From Dehalogenimonas sp. W (lineage in GTDB: Bacteria > Chloroflexota > Dehalococcoidia > Dehalococcoidales > Dehalococcoidaceae): a stretch of 64,000 nucleotides of DNA. Positions 36,459 through 45,930 of this stretch are shown in pieces. Location: the NCBI RefSeq assembly GCF_037094495.1, contig NZ_CP146612.1:310001-374000 (forward strand), in the 5' to 3' direction. Each line of letters begins with the position of its first letter. The first letter of the stretch is position 1. A program made the translations under genes and the position numbers. The notes beneath the pieces were generated by a model. It saw nothing but the letters and a program-made list of their open reading frames with translations, ran no database searches and was not told the DNA's origin.

Positions 36459-37478
36459 ATGTCTAAAACCAGAGTCGGCATCCTCAACGTCACCGGTTAC
36501 GCCGGGGTAGAGCTGGCGCGGTTATTGGCCGCCCACCCCGATGTTGAACTGACTTCGGTTACCGGACGAAGCACCGCCGGACAACCGCTGGGACAGGTAT
36601 TCCCGCATCTGTCGGCCTTGGGGTTGACCGTGGCCGCAGAAATCGGTGAAGTTGATCTGGTGTTTTCCGCCCTGCCGCACCGGGAGAGCGCCGAACAGAT
36701 ACTGCCGTTGCTGGAACGAGGCCTTAAGGTCATTGACGTCAGCGCTGATTTCCGGCTTAAAGACAGCGCTCTGTATGAGGAATGGTACGGCTTCCGACAT
36801 CCAGCTCCGGAACTTTTACCAAAAGCAATATATGGATTGCCGGAGCTTAATCGGGAATCTATAAAAACAACCAATCTTACGGCTAATCCCGGTTGTTACC
36901 CGACGGCCTCAATTTTAGCACTGGCACCAGCGCTTAAAGCCGGCCTGATTGACGGCAACATCATCATTGATGCCAAGAGCGGAGTATCCGGTGCCGGACG
37001 CAGTTTAAGTTTGAAAAGTCATTACTGTGAAGCAAATGAAGACATCTCAGCCTATGCCCTGACCGCGCACCGGCACCAGCCGGAGATTTTTCAGGAACTG
37101 ACAGCATTGGACGCAAAGGTACAAGCCGTAGCCTTTACACCACACCTGATACCGATGAAGCGCGGCATCCTGGCGACTTGTTACGCGCCATTGAAAACCG
37201 CAGTGTCCGACACCGAAATCAGGGGTATTTACCACCAGTTTTACGAGCAGGAACAGTTCGTAGAAGTAACACCGGCACCACCGCACACCCGGGATGTCAG
37301 CGGCACCAACATGTGCCTGATTCACCCGGTAATTGACCGCCGCAGCGGTTTGTTGATTGTGTTGTCCGCTATTGATAACCTGATCAAGGGCGCCGCCGGT
37401 CAGGCCATCCAAAACATGAATTTGATGCTGGGTCTGCCTGAGGAAGCTGCTTTACCGAAGCTGGCGCAATACCCTTAG
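36459..37478 (+). CDS. argC: N-acetyl-gamma-glutamyl-phosphate reductase
   Basis: ArgC reduces N-acetylglutamyl phosphate with NADPH in arginine synthesis. The 339 residues have the Rossmann start RVGILNVTGYAGVELARLLA and the active-site NPGCYPTA with Cys146. HRHQPEIFQEL and FTPHLIPMKRGILATCYA are also typical. It is alone here, without argJ, argB or argD beside it. Confidence 0.97.
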   Translation: MSKTRVGILNVTGYAGVELARLLAAHPDVELTSVTGRSTAGQPLGQVFPHLSALGLTVAAEIGEVDLVFSALPHRESAEQILPLLERGLKVIDVSADFRLKDSALYEEWYGFRHPAPELLPKAIYGLPELNRESIKTTNLTANPGCYPTASILALAPALKAGLIDGNIIIDAKSGVSGAGRSLSLKSHYCEANEDISAYALTAHRHQPEIFQELTALDAKVQAVAFTPHLIPMKRGILATCYAPLKTAVSDTEIRGIYHQFYEQEQFVEVTPAPPHTRDVSGTNMCLIHPVIDRRSGLLIVLSAIDNLIKGAAGQAIQNMNLMLGLPEEAALPKLAQYP

Positions 37479-37498
37479 ACCTATTTTCACCATATAAT

Positions 37499-37531
37499 AA
37501 AAAGGCGCTGATTAATAATCAGCGCCTTTTT
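37499..37531. terminator. bidirectional terminator between argC and ftsH
   Basis: A 15-base-pair inverted repeat (AAAAAGGCGCTGATT, AAT loop) has A on one side and T on the other, so it serves both convergent genes. Confidence 0.92.
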
Positions 37532-37552
37532 ATCTTAGATTGGTTTTCCGTG

Positions 37553-39511
37553 CTAGGTTGCCGGTGCCGGAGCAGCGGCTGTACCCGGGTCAGGGTCAGC
37601 CGGCCGGTTTTTAGCCCTGGCTTTCGCCTTTGTCTTGGCCGGTTCAGCGACCTTTTCAGGTTTTTCTACGCTGGCAACAGCCGAAGTATCTTTTTCTGCC
37701 GGTGGCGGCACCGGTTCAGTGAAGAGTTTTTCCAATTCTTCCCCTTCCAGGGTTTCCACTGCCACGAGGCGTTCCGCAATATAACGCAAACGGTCTCGGT
37801 TATCGGTCAGTATGGTTTTTGCCAGCTGATATCCAGCTTGAATCAACGCCTCAACCTCCTGGTCAATAAGATCAGCCGTTTTTTCACCGTAATCCCGCTG
37901 CTCATGAATTTCCTTGCCCAGGAAAACCATTTCTTCCTTACTGCCGAAGGTCCGCGGGCCCAGTTTTTCACTCATACCATATGACGTGACCATTTTCTTA
38001 GCCAGGTTGGTAGCTTCCTTGAAGTCCTGAGAAGCCCCGGTGGACATCTCGTCAAATACTATCTCCTCAGCTAACCGCCCCCCCATGAAGATGGCAATCT
38101 TGGCAGCGAATTGAGATCTGGTAGCGATATAGCGGTCCTCGGACGGCAGTTGTTTGGTATAACCGCCGGCCATGCCGCGGGCTACAATAGTAATTTTGTG
38201 TACCGGGTCAGCAGAAGGCAACATCCGAGCTACCAGGGCATGCCCTGCTTCGTGATAAGCGGTAATCTCTTTTTCGTGCTGGTTGACCTTCCGGTTTTTA
38301 CGTTCCGGCCCGGCAATAACCCGATCAATAGATTCTTCCAGGTCACTCATTTCAATGACTTTTTTACTAGCCCGCGCCGCCAGAATGGCACCTTCATTCA
38401 TCAGATTAGACAGGTCAGCGCCAGAAAAGCCGATAGTTTGCTTGGCCAAGGTTTCCAGATTGACGTTGTCGGCAAGTGGTTTACCCTTGGCATGAATCTG
38501 TAATATCTGATGCCGTCCGTTTAAATCAGGCATATCCAGAACGACCCGCCGATCAAATCTACCGGGGCGTAATAGAGCCGGATCCAAAACATCAGGGCGG
38601 TTGGTGGCCGCAATGACAATAATCGTGGTGTTGGATTCAAAACCGTCCATCTCCACTAATATCTGGTTAAGGGTCTGTTCACGTTCATCATGACTGCCGC
38701 CGAGTCCGGCACCGCGCTGACGTCCCACCGCATCTATTTCGTCAATAAAAATAATGCAGGGAGCATTTAGTTTAGCCTGCTTAAACAAATCCCTGACGCG
38801 GGAAGCGCCAACGCCGACAAACATTTCCACGAACTCTGATCCTGAGATGGAGAAAAAAGGCACCCCGGCTTCACCTGCGATAGCGCGGGCCAAAAGAGTT
38901 TTACCAGTACCGGGATAACCGATCAGCAGGACACCCTTGGGTATACGAGCCCCCAGCGCCTGAAATTTCTCGCGTGACTTTAGAAATTCAACGACTTCTT
39001 CAACTTCTTGCTTGGCTTCATCCACACCGGCCACATCACTAAAGGTGTTAGTCGGCTTATCTACATTAAACATCTTAGCCCGGGAACGACCGAACTGCAT
39101 GGCTTGAGAATTAGCACCGCGCGCCTGCGAAAACAAGAAAATGATGATACCGCCGATAATCAGAATGGGGATAAAATTAATAAATACCGCACCCCAGTCA
39201 ATTCCGGTATTGCCCACCGGTGATATTTCTATTCCAGTGGGATCAAATCCAGGAATATCATAGATAGAAGTCAGACTTTCCTTGTAGGTGAACAGTTCCC
39301 GCGGGATTGCTTCATTGGTAGTGATGTTAATCTGGTCACCGTCAATAGAGATTTTCTCTATCTGATGTTGCTGTGAAAGTTCAACCAATTGGGTCTGGCT
39401 GATTTCTACCGGCTGTTCGCTGGCAGACGGCAGGAAAAACGTAAACACAGCGATACTCACAATAAGCATCACGATATAGGCAATGGTGGTTCTGCGCCAA
39501 TTAAATTTCAT
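37553..39511 (-). CDS. ftsH: ATP-dependent zinc metalloprotease FtsH
   Basis: FtsH degrades misfolded membrane and some soluble proteins. The 652 residues have two membrane segments (about 9-27 and 107-127), Walker A GYPGTGKT at 198-205, Walker B IIFIDEID near 253-260, the second region of homology and the zinc motif HEAGH at 420-424. After the usual end, about 45 residues rich in Pro, Ala and Lys form a disordered tail. GAGG precedes the ATG. Confidence 0.98.
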   Translation of the reverse strand: MKFNWRRTTIAYIVMLIVSIAVFTFFLPSASEQPVEISQTQLVELSQQHQIEKISIDGDQINITTNEAIPRELFTYKESLTSIYDIPGFDPTGIEISPVGNTGIDWGAVFINFIPILIIGGIIIFLFSQARGANSQAMQFGRSRAKMFNVDKPTNTFSDVAGVDEAKQEVEEVVEFLKSREKFQALGARIPKGVLLIGYPGTGKTLLARAIAGEAGVPFFSISGSEFVEMFVGVGASRVRDLFKQAKLNAPCIIFIDEIDAVGRQRGAGLGGSHDEREQTLNQILVEMDGFESNTTIIVIAATNRPDVLDPALLRPGRFDRRVVLDMPDLNGRHQILQIHAKGKPLADNVNLETLAKQTIGFSGADLSNLMNEGAILAARASKKVIEMSDLEESIDRVIAGPERKNRKVNQHEKEITAYHEAGHALVARMLPSADPVHKITIVARGMAGGYTKQLPSEDRYIATRSQFAAKIAIFMGGRLAEEIVFDEMSTGASQDFKEATNLAKKMVTSYGMSEKLGPRTFGSKEEMVFLGKEIHEQRDYGEKTADLIDQEVEALIQAGYQLAKTILTDNRDRLRYIAERLVAVETLEGEELEKLFTEPVPPPAEKDTSAVASVEKPEKVAEPAKTKAKARAKNRPADPDPGTAAAPAPAT

Positions 39512-39561
39512 TTTTACCTCAAAATAGATTTGGGTGCAAAGGTGGTTGGAATGTTATGTCC

Positions 39562-39570
39562 ATTATACCA
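39562..39570 (-). promoter_or_regulatory. extended -10 promoter of ftsH
   Basis: Minus-strand TGG-TATAAT (39570-39562) lies about 50 bases before the ATG, leaving a normal leader with a GAGG site. Confidence 0.55.
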
Positions 39571-39604
39571 GAATAAGCGGTTTCCCAAAAGAATCAGCCC
39601 CCGA

Positions 39605-40441
39605 TCAATCCAACGGCACAAGCTCCCGCCAGGTGCGGTACAGCAACAAGGCATCTTCTTCAATATTAGGACTTTCGCAGATAAGCATGCCGCCGGCTCT
39701 AAAGTCAGCCAACGCCTGGAGCAGTTCTTCGTACCGGTAATCCGTTTCCGGCAGGTTCAGGTGCCGCCGTTCGCCGCTCTTGCCGGCTTCAATGCCGGAA
39801 ACATGTAGGTGCAGATCATTGACAGCTTCGTTGCCGAGTGCTTCGCCGACCCGGGCAAGAACTTCAGCGAATTCCGGATAACTGTTATAACGGCCGGTGA
39901 CGGCGTGAAGATGGGCAAAATCAATGGCCGGGGCAGTCCCCGGCAGCTCTTTACACAGCCGCAATAGTTCCGAAAGCGTTCCGAACTGGCTGGTTTTACC
40001 GGCAATTTCCGGACGGAGCGTAATTTGTATGTCTTCTTCCCGTAATTTGGAAAGCACCAGTTCCAGTTGGTTCTTGATATTCTGATACACCGTTTCCGAT
40101 TCGCCTTTGAGATAATAGCCGGCATGAAAGACCAGACTGCCGGCACCAGCCAGCGCCGCAATCCGGGCGGCGTTGAATACCATGGCAGAGGATTTACGCA
40201 GTTTGACCTCATCAGCGGCATTGAGATTCAAATAGTAAGGGGCATGGCAGGATAGCTTAAGACCAAGTTTTTGACCAATATAAGCCACCGGCGGCGCGGT
40301 ATTGTCCCGGAGGTAGATACTGCGGACAAACTCAATCTCCATGCCGGACAGCCCCAATTCCTTGACCTGTCTGAGTCCGGCAATGGTATCACCGGTACCC
40401 TTGGTGCTGGCCGGAATACCGGCGGTACCAAAATAAAGCAT
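39605..40441 (-). CDS. endonuclease IV-like TIM-barrel protein (AP endonuclease family 2)
   Basis: The 278 residues form a TIM barrel like endonuclease IV, which cuts DNA at abasic sites. Likely zinc ligands are in CHAPYYLN, VFHAGYY, RPEIAGK, DFAHLHA and HLHVSGIE, with the last Glu in CESPNIEED. The sequence is closer to the short archaeal-type members than to E. coli Nfo, so a sugar isomerase-like role cannot be excluded. A TATACT box seven bases before the ATG suggests a leaderless mRNA. Confidence 0.8.
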   Translation of the reverse strand: MLYFGTAGIPASTKGTGDTIAGLRQVKELGLSGMEIEFVRSIYLRDNTAPPVAYIGQKLGLKLSCHAPYYLNLNAADEVKLRKSSAMVFNAARIAALAGAGSLVFHAGYYLKGESETVYQNIKNQLELVLSKLREEDIQITLRPEIAGKTSQFGTLSELLRLCKELPGTAPAIDFAHLHAVTGRYNSYPEFAEVLARVGEALGNEAVNDLHLHVSGIEAGKSGERRHLNLPETDYRYEELLQALADFRAGGMLICESPNIEEDALLLYRTWRELVPLD

Positions 40442-40448
40442 GGCTGCA

Positions 40449-40454
40449 AGTATA
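40449..40454 (-). promoter_or_regulatory. -10 box close to the endonuclease IV-like start
   Basis: Minus-strand TATACT (40454-40449) is followed after seven bases by the ATG at 40441. No ribosome binding site is present between them. Confidence 0.4.
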
Positions 40455-40501
40455 GGTTACCCGGCAAAATGGGGCAAACAGTCCCGTTAAAAAATCTAGA
40501 A

Positions 40502-41395
40502 TCAGGGTAACATGAAGTTGACTGCCTGAGGGGCTATCCGGATGGTTACCGGCGTGGTACCGATGATATCGCCGTCACCTTGAACCGGCATCAGCTGGGA
40601 GCAATCAATTGTGATACTGACGCCGGCGGTGCCAATGAACCGAAGTGCTCGGCGCCTACGGCGTAGTACAATGTCCAGTGCGGTGTTTGCGATATTGCGG
40701 GGTGTCCAGTGAGTGATACCCAGCACTTCCACCTGCCCATCGGCAAGAATGGATTTATCATAAAGGTGAAACTGGGGAACACCGATAACTCCGACGTTGG
40801 TGACATGCATTTCTACACCCCGAATGGTGGATGATTGACCATCAATGGTCAGTTGATAATCACAGGGAGCAACTTTAAGGGTCGCTTTGGCTGCCCCGAT
40901 AACATAGGAAAACATGCCCGCTGCCGCCTTCTGGGCCGCATCCAGACCGTCAAGGGACATAGAGGATATACCGGCAGACACATTGAGTAAACATAGCTGC
41001 TCACCGACGATCAAACCGTCAACAGCGGTGACAGTGCGTCTGGCTACGGCGATACGAGCTGCCCGGGTCGAATTCAGAGAAATACCCAATACCCGGGCCA
41101 GAGTGTTAGCCGTACCCACCGGTATAATACCCACTGCGTGAGGTTTGCCGTACAAACAGCTGGCGAGGCGGCTGACCGTTCCGTCGCCACCAACCGCCAG
41201 AAAATCCCGACATCCGCTTTCTATGGCCCGATCAACGGCCATCTGCAAGCCGGGCAAAGTCTCCAAAAAGTGAAATTCCAACCGGTGTCCAACCCGCCGG
41301 AATTCTGTTTCCAGCAAGCGGCAAACTGCCGGCCGGAACTCCCCGGCCCGCGGCGAGACTACCGCCAGATAACGCCGGGAGGTGTCAAGCATCAT
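40502..41395 (-). CDS. diacylglycerol kinase family lipid kinase
   Basis: The 297 residues carry the catalytic motif VGGDGTVSRLA and GIIPVGTANTLARVLGI of the DagK/YegS/BmrU family, which phosphorylates lipids or sphingosine-like molecules. The N-terminus is VSPRAGEFRPAVCRLLE rather than the more usual NPxSG. The substrate is not determined by sequence. Two adjacent ATG codons are possible starts. Confidence 0.88.
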   Translation of the reverse strand: MMLDTSRRYLAVVSPRAGEFRPAVCRLLETEFRRVGHRLEFHFLETLPGLQMAVDRAIESGCRDFLAVGGDGTVSRLASCLYGKPHAVGIIPVGTANTLARVLGISLNSTRAARIAVARRTVTAVDGLIVGEQLCLLNVSAGISSMSLDGLDAAQKAAAGMFSYVIGAAKATLKVAPCDYQLTIDGQSSTIRGVEMHVTNVGVIGVPQFHLYDKSILADGQVEVLGITHWTPRNIANTALDIVLRRRRRALRFIGTAGVSITIDCSQLMPVQGDGDIIGTTPVTIRIAPQAVNFMLP

Positions 41396-41457
41396 ATTCC
41401 CACATCAGATCATCTCGCTCTGTTGTCCAGAACACCTTGCTCCCTTTTAGAAACAGT

Positions 41458-41483
41458 CGGGAGGGGCCGGATGACCCCTCCCG
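41458..41483 (-). terminator. hairpin downstream of ndk
   Basis: A 9-base-pair G+C-rich stem (CGGGAGGGG with CCCCTCCCG, 8-base loop) lies just after the ndk stop. The T-tract after it on the minus strand is poor, so termination may be partial. Confidence 0.55.
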
Positions 41484-41499
41484 AATATCGGCAATTGGG

Positions 41500-41919
41500 T
41501 TAATACGACAGGATATCTTCCGGCTTGAAGTAAAGAGAGATTTCATATTCAGCGGTCTCGGGTGAATCAGAACCATGAACAGCATTGCGTTCAATGCTTT
41601 CGGCAAAATCTTTGCGAATGGTACCAGGTTCTGCCTTGGCCGGATCGGTGGCCCCCATCGCCCTACGAATAACCGAGATTACATCTTTTCCTTCAAATAC
41701 TGCCGCCACCACCGGACCGGACGTGATGTATTCAACAACACTGTTAAAGAAGGGGCGTTCCCGATGCACGGCGTAATGCTTCTCTGCGGTTTCGCGGGAT
41801 ATTTTCAACATCCGGGCCGCCACAAGGCGGGTGCCGGTGGCTTCCAGCCGGGCCAGAATGGCACCGGTATTGCCTTTCTCCACGCCATCGGGTTTAACCA
41901 GAACCAGAATTTTTTCCAT
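41500..41919 (-). CDS. ndk: nucleoside diphosphate kinase
   Basis: Ndk balances NTP pools through a phospho-His intermediate. The 139 residues have LVLVKPDGVEKGNTG at the start and the active-site His115 in RNAVHGSDSPE. Length is normal. The gene directly abuts the TsaB-HAD gene, and its AGGAG site lies in the end of that gene. Confidence 0.98.
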   Translation of the reverse strand: MEKILVLVKPDGVEKGNTGAILARLEATGTRLVAARMLKISRETAEKHYAVHRERPFFNSVVEYITSGPVVAAVFEGKDVISVIRRAMGATDPAKAEPGTIRKDFAESIERNAVHGSDSPETAEYEISLYFKPEDILSY

Positions 41920-43284
41920 TTATGCTCCTAATTTTATTTTTCGATCAATGATTCCCAACACTGTGGCGGCGTCAACCGTTTCCAATGAAGCCGTAACCAT
42001 ATCCGCTTCATTCAAAGCAGCCGCCGGATGGGTATTACTGACGGCAATAACCGCCATCCCGGCTCGGTGGGCGGCGATTACTCCGGCTACCGCATCCTCA
42101 ATGACCAAACAGTCCTGAGGTTTCAATTCCAGCTTTTCGGCCGCTTTCAGAAACACCGCAGGGTCAGGTTTACCCCGGTCAACCTGCGAGGCATCCACTG
42201 TCGCTTCAATAAATGCTGCTAGGCCCAGTTCCTGAAGAACCAGTGCGATGTTCGCCGCTGGCGCCGAAGAAGCAACGGCCTGTTTAAATCCGCTTTCTTT
42301 TAATTCCCGAACAAGTTCCATGACGCCCGAAAATGACCGGGCGTGTCCCGCCACCATCTGGCGGTAAGAGACTTCCTTGTCATCACCGATAAGGCGGATC
42401 TTTTCAGCTGGCACCGCAAACCCGGCGATGTAATTAATAATATCGTCATTGCGCCGGCCAAAAGTCGCCTCAAACTGTTCCCGGTTCATCCTGAAACCGT
42501 GTTGCCCCAGGGCATCCCGCCAGGACTCAAAATGCAAATCGGCGGAGTCAATTATAACACCATCCATATCCCAGATTACACCACGCTCCGGCAAACCGGT
42601 GGTATCTCGCGGCTTTTTTGAAGGCGTGATTTGCGGTCGTCGCAGATACAATGGTTGTAGCGAGGCGGCTGATATGCCGTTGCCGGCGCGTAATTGTTCC
42701 AGTCCCAGCAGTCCCAAGGCCGCCGCCCGGCTGAGGCCGGTTTCATACATTATCTGAATATCCTGACGGGAGATACTGAATAACTCCACCAGCCGGTCAG
42801 GTAATTCACCGGCGACCAGCGCTCCCTGTGGTAAAGTCTGCAACAGCGTCTCCGCCGTGACGGCCTGCTCTTCCAGTGTTTTAATCCATACGCCTTCCAG
42901 ACTGCCGGCCGCAGCCACAGCATAATCATGACCCAACGGCAGAATAGCCCATACCGGATGCCCCGTTTCCTGAAAGCGCCGGGCTTCGGCTTCCAGAGTA
43001 CTGACGCCTAAAACCGGTTTATTCAGAACGAAGGCCAGTCCTTTAGCGGTTGCAATGCCAACTCTGACCCCATTGTAACTACCCGGACCCCGACTGACAG
43101 CGATAGCATCAAGGTCATTCAGGGTCAAGCCGGCCTGTTGCAACAGGCCGGTCAAACACGGTAACAGTTCCACCGTCTGATTATGCTGCGTCAGCCAGCC
43201 GGCCTCAGCAACCATTGCCTTGTCCCGCAGCAACGCCAAACCGGCACTGGAGGTGGCAGCATCAATAGCCAGAATAATCGTCAT
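41920..43284 (-). CDS. tsaB: TsaB fused to a HAD-family phosphatase/phosphomutase
   Basis: Residues 1 to about 217 are TsaB, the partner of TsaD in making threonylcarbamoyl-A37 of tRNA (LAIDAATSSAGLAL, AIAVSRGPGSYNGVRVGIAT, end LQPLYLRRPQ). After a short linker, a complete HAD domain of the beta-phosphoglucomutase type begins near 235: WDMDGVIIDSADLHFESW, ASSAPAANI, DRGKPDPAVF and VIEDAVAGVIAA. All four HAD motifs are intact. I see no stop or frameshift between the two parts. It overlaps tsaE by four bases. Confidence 0.9.
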   Translation of the reverse strand: MTIILAIDAATSSAGLALLRDKAMVAEAGWLTQHNQTVELLPCLTGLLQQAGLTLNDLDAIAVSRGPGSYNGVRVGIATAKGLAFVLNKPVLGVSTLEAEARRFQETGHPVWAILPLGHDYAVAAAGSLEGVWIKTLEEQAVTAETLLQTLPQGALVAGELPDRLVELFSISRQDIQIMYETGLSRAAALGLLGLEQLRAGNGISAASLQPLYLRRPQITPSKKPRDTTGLPERGVIWDMDGVIIDSADLHFESWRDALGQHGFRMNREQFEATFGRRNDDIINYIAGFAVPAEKIRLIGDDKEVSYRQMVAGHARSFSGVMELVRELKESGFKQAVASSAPAANIALVLQELGLAAFIEATVDASQVDRGKPDPAVFLKAAEKLELKPQDCLVIEDAVAGVIAAHRAGMAVIAVSNTHPAAALNEADMVTASLETVDAATVLGIIDRKIKLGA

Positions 43285-43760
43285 CCATCACCTTTCCGCA
43301 GCGCCTCAAGTTCCGTCAACAGCACCTGATAGCGTTCGCCGCAGGCCGTCAGCCGCACAGTGCGGGTGTTGTCATTAACATATTCAATCTCAACCCGCAG
43401 GTGATCGGGTGGCAAAATGTCTGCGGCCCGGTCAGCCCATTCCACAATGGTCACACCGTCGCCGTAAAAATAGTCATCCAATCCCAGGTCAGCAACCTCC
43501 GACAGATTATCCAACCGGTAAAGGTCCAGATGATACAGATTCAGCCGCCCCTGCAGCTCCCGCATGAGGACAAATGTAGGGCTCATGACACTGGATTTAA
43601 TGCCCAGTCCTTTGGCAATCCCCTGAGTTAGAGTTGTCTTTCCGGCGCCCAGTGGGCCGGACATCAGCAGGACATCGCCGGGTGCCAGCACCCGGCCGAT
43701 ACAGCGGCCAAACTTTCTGGTATCAGCCGGTTTGGCTAAATTAATAATCAGTGATTCCAT
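43281..43760 (-). CDS. tsaE: tRNA threonylcarbamoyladenosine biosynthesis ATPase TsaE
   Basis: TsaE is the ATPase that resets the TsaBD complex. The product has Walker A GPLGAGKTTLTQGIA, then SPTFVLMRELQGRLNLYHLD and VTIVEWADRA, all family landmarks. The ATG at 43760 gives 159 residues; a TTG lies immediately before it. It is co-translated with the TsaB-HAD gene. Confidence 0.96.
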   Translation of the reverse strand: MESLIINLAKPADTRKFGRCIGRVLAPGDVLLMSGPLGAGKTTLTQGIAKGLGIKSSVMSPTFVLMRELQGRLNLYHLDLYRLDNLSEVADLGLDDYFYGDGVTIVEWADRAADILPPDHLRVEIEYVNDNTRTVRLTACGERYQVLLTELEALRKGDG

Positions 43761-43823
43761 CAAGCCAATACAAAGGGTTAAAAATTTCCGATAAATTGTG
43801 CGTCAAAGCCACCACGCCGTCAA

Positions 43824-44813
43824 TCAAAAATGCCGCCAGCCGCGGTTATTTAATGCCGCAGCCCGGCCGTCAGCCTCAAGAAAATCAAGACATCCCGCAT
43901 CACGGGTTACCACCCCAATCACTGTTACCTTACACTCCGCTGCTGCGACCACTCGACCCATGACCGCCGGATGAGCGGTAAAGAGCAGTTCATAATCCTC
44001 GCCGCCGCTTATTGCCAGCTCCAGTGCTTTGTCTCCACCGACAGCTGCAACGGCAGGATGAACCGGGATCCGGGCCGCCTCAAGCCTGGCTCCGACGTTA
44101 CCGGCCTGCAGCAGATGTCCCAGATCCGCCAACAAACCATCGCTGATATCGATAGCGCACTTGACGCCGTGGGCCACCAGCTGCCGCCCGATCGTCAGCC
44201 GCGGCTCTGGCCGCCAGAAAGCGGCTATAAGTTCATCGGCCTCCTTTACGTCCGCTTTCAAAGTGCCTTCAAGCAATTTCAGACCCGCGGCCGCGGCACC
44301 CAAAGAGCCGGTAACGGCAATCAAATCACCGGTTCGGGCTTTAGAACGTAACAGCACTCTGGATTTTGACTGTACCGTGCCGGTAACGGCGACGTGAACC
44401 GAAAGTTCCCCGGCGCGACTGATGTTACCGCCGGCAATGACCGTGCCGTTTTGGGCCGCCAAATCTGCCATTCCACGGTACATCGTGACAACATCTTCCA
44501 CGGCGACATCACCGGGCAGGCCCAGGGACACCAGAGCATAAACCGGCGCACCGCCCATAGCGGCGATATCAGACAGGTTAACCGCAAGGGCCTTCCAGCC
44601 CAGGCAGGTCCAATCCAAATATTGTTTCTTAAAATGAACGCCTTCCACCAGCGCGTCCATGGTGGCCAGTTGATAACCGCGAAGACTTTTAAAAACTGCG
44701 GTGTCGTCGCCGATACCAATAAACGGCAGCTCCGAACCCACCGGCGGTATCCGGTTAATCTCGGTAGTGATGCGGTCAATGAGTTCAAATTCGGTCAAGC
44801 CGCTGATTTCCAC
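43824..44813 (-). CDS. thiL: thiamine-monophosphate kinase
   Basis: ThiL makes thiamine diphosphate from the monophosphate. The 329 residues have GIGDDTAVFKS, ALAVNLSDIAAMGGAPVYAL, AGGNISRAGELSVHVAVTG, DISDGLLADLGHLL and ISGGEDYELLFTA, typical of the AIR-synthase-like fold. The start is a GTG with no ribosome binding site. A TGATATAAT box ends six bases before it, so the GTG is probably at the first base of the RNA. Confidence 0.96.
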   Translation of the reverse strand: MEISGLTEFELIDRITTEINRIPPVGSELPFIGIGDDTAVFKSLRGYQLATMDALVEGVHFKKQYLDWTCLGWKALAVNLSDIAAMGGAPVYALVSLGLPGDVAVEDVVTMYRGMADLAAQNGTVIAGGNISRAGELSVHVAVTGTVQSKSRVLLRSKARTGDLIAVTGSLGAAAAGLKLLEGTLKADVKEADELIAAFWRPEPRLTIGRQLVAHGVKCAIDISDGLLADLGHLLQAGNVGARLEAARIPVHPAVAAVGGDKALELAISGGEDYELLFTAHPAVMGRVVAAAECKVTVIGVVTRDAGCLDFLEADGRAAALNNRGWRHF

Positions 44814-44819
44814 CTGCGG

Positions 44820-44828
44820 ATTATATCA
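44820..44828 (-). promoter_or_regulatory. extended -10 promoter, leaderless thiL
   Basis: Minus-strand TGA-TATAAT (44828-44820) is followed by exactly six bases and then GTG at 44813. This matches a leaderless start with RNA position +1 at the start codon. Confidence 0.6.
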
Positions 44829-44925
44829 TATTTGTTCTCATCCGCCCGATTGACGGCGACTATTTGCCCGGCGGTCACTTTTCAGGTAAGCTAAAATCAA
44901 TACTTGTATTTCGGAGGACGGTCCC

Positions 44926-45132
44926 ATGCTGGAAGGTTTATTCGGCTTTTTCTTCGCCAGTATATTCGGCCTCATATCGTTCTTTCTGAGCCTGGTTATC
45001 TATTTTCTGCCCAGTTTCATCGCCTTTGCGAGTAAACGCCGCAACGCCCTGGCGATTTTCCTGTTGAACTTCCTGCTGGGCTGGACCTTTATCGGCTGGG
45101 TAGTCGCACTGGTCTGGTCGGTCAAAAAGTAA
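44926..45132 (+). CDS. superinfection immunity (Imm)-like small membrane protein
   Basis: The 68 residues have two membrane segments and the pattern YFLPSFIAFASKRRNALAIF then LNFLLGWTFIGWVVALVWS. This is the hallmark of the family named after the phage T4 immunity protein, which blocks DNA entry of related phages. Many bacteria have chromosomal copies with unknown function. GGAGG precedes the ATG. It is convergent with a Cas4-like nuclease gene. Confidence 0.8.
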   Translation: MLEGLFGFFFASIFGLISFFLSLVIYFLPSFIAFASKRRNALAIFLLNFLLGWTFIGWVVALVWSVKK

Positions 45133-45165
45133 AATCCTGCCGATGATTAGAGGCACTGCCTCCCC

Positions 45166-45822
45166 TCAGAAAGGCAATTCAGTATCGGGTAGATCAGGGA
45201 CATCATCCGCCAGCCGTTCCGGGCAATCGGCTGAGGTTAATTCGCAATAACGGCACTCGGAATGGCTGGGAGACCGCCTCGGCGGCTTTTCAGCCGACAA
45301 CAAATCCAGAAAATAAGTCACCCGTTGCTGAAATTCCGTATCAACCGCCGCAGCGGGAATGTCGCTTGATTCGGCGTTCCGGTAAACCACACACCCCTTC
45401 AGGGATTTTCCCCGGTATAACGGCGAACCATAAGGCAACAGCAACATATATAGCATCACCTGGATAAGGTCTGAATGCCGCGGCGCGCCGGTCTTGACGT
45501 CGTAAACTGTTGTCAGCCCGCCCTCTTCCAGAGTAATCAGGTCAGGCTTGCCGGAAATAGTCAGCCCACCCTTACGGGATACTTTGAATTGGTTCTGCTC
45601 TTCTTTAAACATGGCCGTTATCCCGGCCTGACGCCGGCATAATTCATCCAGGCCCTGATTATGGGCCACCATCCAGGCGGCCTGTTTAAAATCCGAAGGT
45701 GCCTTTTCATACTCAGTGCAGTGCGCCCGAAACCAGGCGGACCAATGACATTGGACTTCACCGGCCATTAATTTGGCCAGCCAGCTTATCCATACATATG
45801 GACTTTTACGTTTCCGGGTCAT
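45166..45822 (-). CDS. Cas4/RecB-like PD-(D/E)XK nuclease with putative Fe-S cysteines
   Basis: The 218 residues carry the nuclease core: SGKPDLITL with the Asp, VYDVKTG (Asp-x-Lys), and the QVMLYMLL stretch resembling the QxxxY motif. C-terminal cysteines CRYCELTSADC, with an early Cys in EVQCHWSAWF, could bind an Fe-S cluster as in Cas4 and AddB. No CRISPR array or cas gene is near, so it is an isolated RecB-type nuclease. The start has a -10 box six bases before the ATG and no ribosome binding site. Confidence 0.78.
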   Translation of the reverse strand: MTRKRKSPYVWISWLAKLMAGEVQCHWSAWFRAHCTEYEKAPSDFKQAAWMVAHNQGLDELCRRQAGITAMFKEEQNQFKVSRKGGLTISGKPDLITLEEGGLTTVYDVKTGAPRHSDLIQVMLYMLLLPYGSPLYRGKSLKGCVVYRNAESSDIPAAAVDTEFQQRVTYFLDLLSAEKPPRRSPSHSECRYCELTSADCPERLADDVPDLPDTELPF

Positions 45823-45828
45823 GGCCAG

Positions 45829-45837
45829 ATTATATCA
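45829..45837 (-). promoter_or_regulatory. extended -10 promoter, leaderless nuclease gene
   Basis: Minus-strand TGA-TATAAT (45837-45829) is followed by six bases and then the ATG at 45822, the same layout as thiL. Confidence 0.6.
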
Positions 45838-45892
45838 GTCTTCGGTATCTCCCTACGACCCGCCATCGATTCACTTGTCCGGCAACCACAGT

Positions 45893-45922
45893 TTGTCATT
45901 TAGGATTTACAGCGCCTATAAT
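45893..45922 (+). promoter_or_regulatory. promoter of prepilin peptidase, leaderless candidate
   Basis: TTGTCA (45893-45898) and TATAAT (45917-45922) are separated by 18 bases. The ATG at 45931 follows eight bases later without a ribosome binding site, so the RNA should start at or within two bases of it. Confidence 0.6.
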
Positions 45923-45930
45923 TACCGCCA

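Noticed and set aside
45166-45822. CRISPR-Cas locus suggested by the Cas4-like nuclease
   Set aside because: No repeat array or other cas gene is present anywhere in the window.
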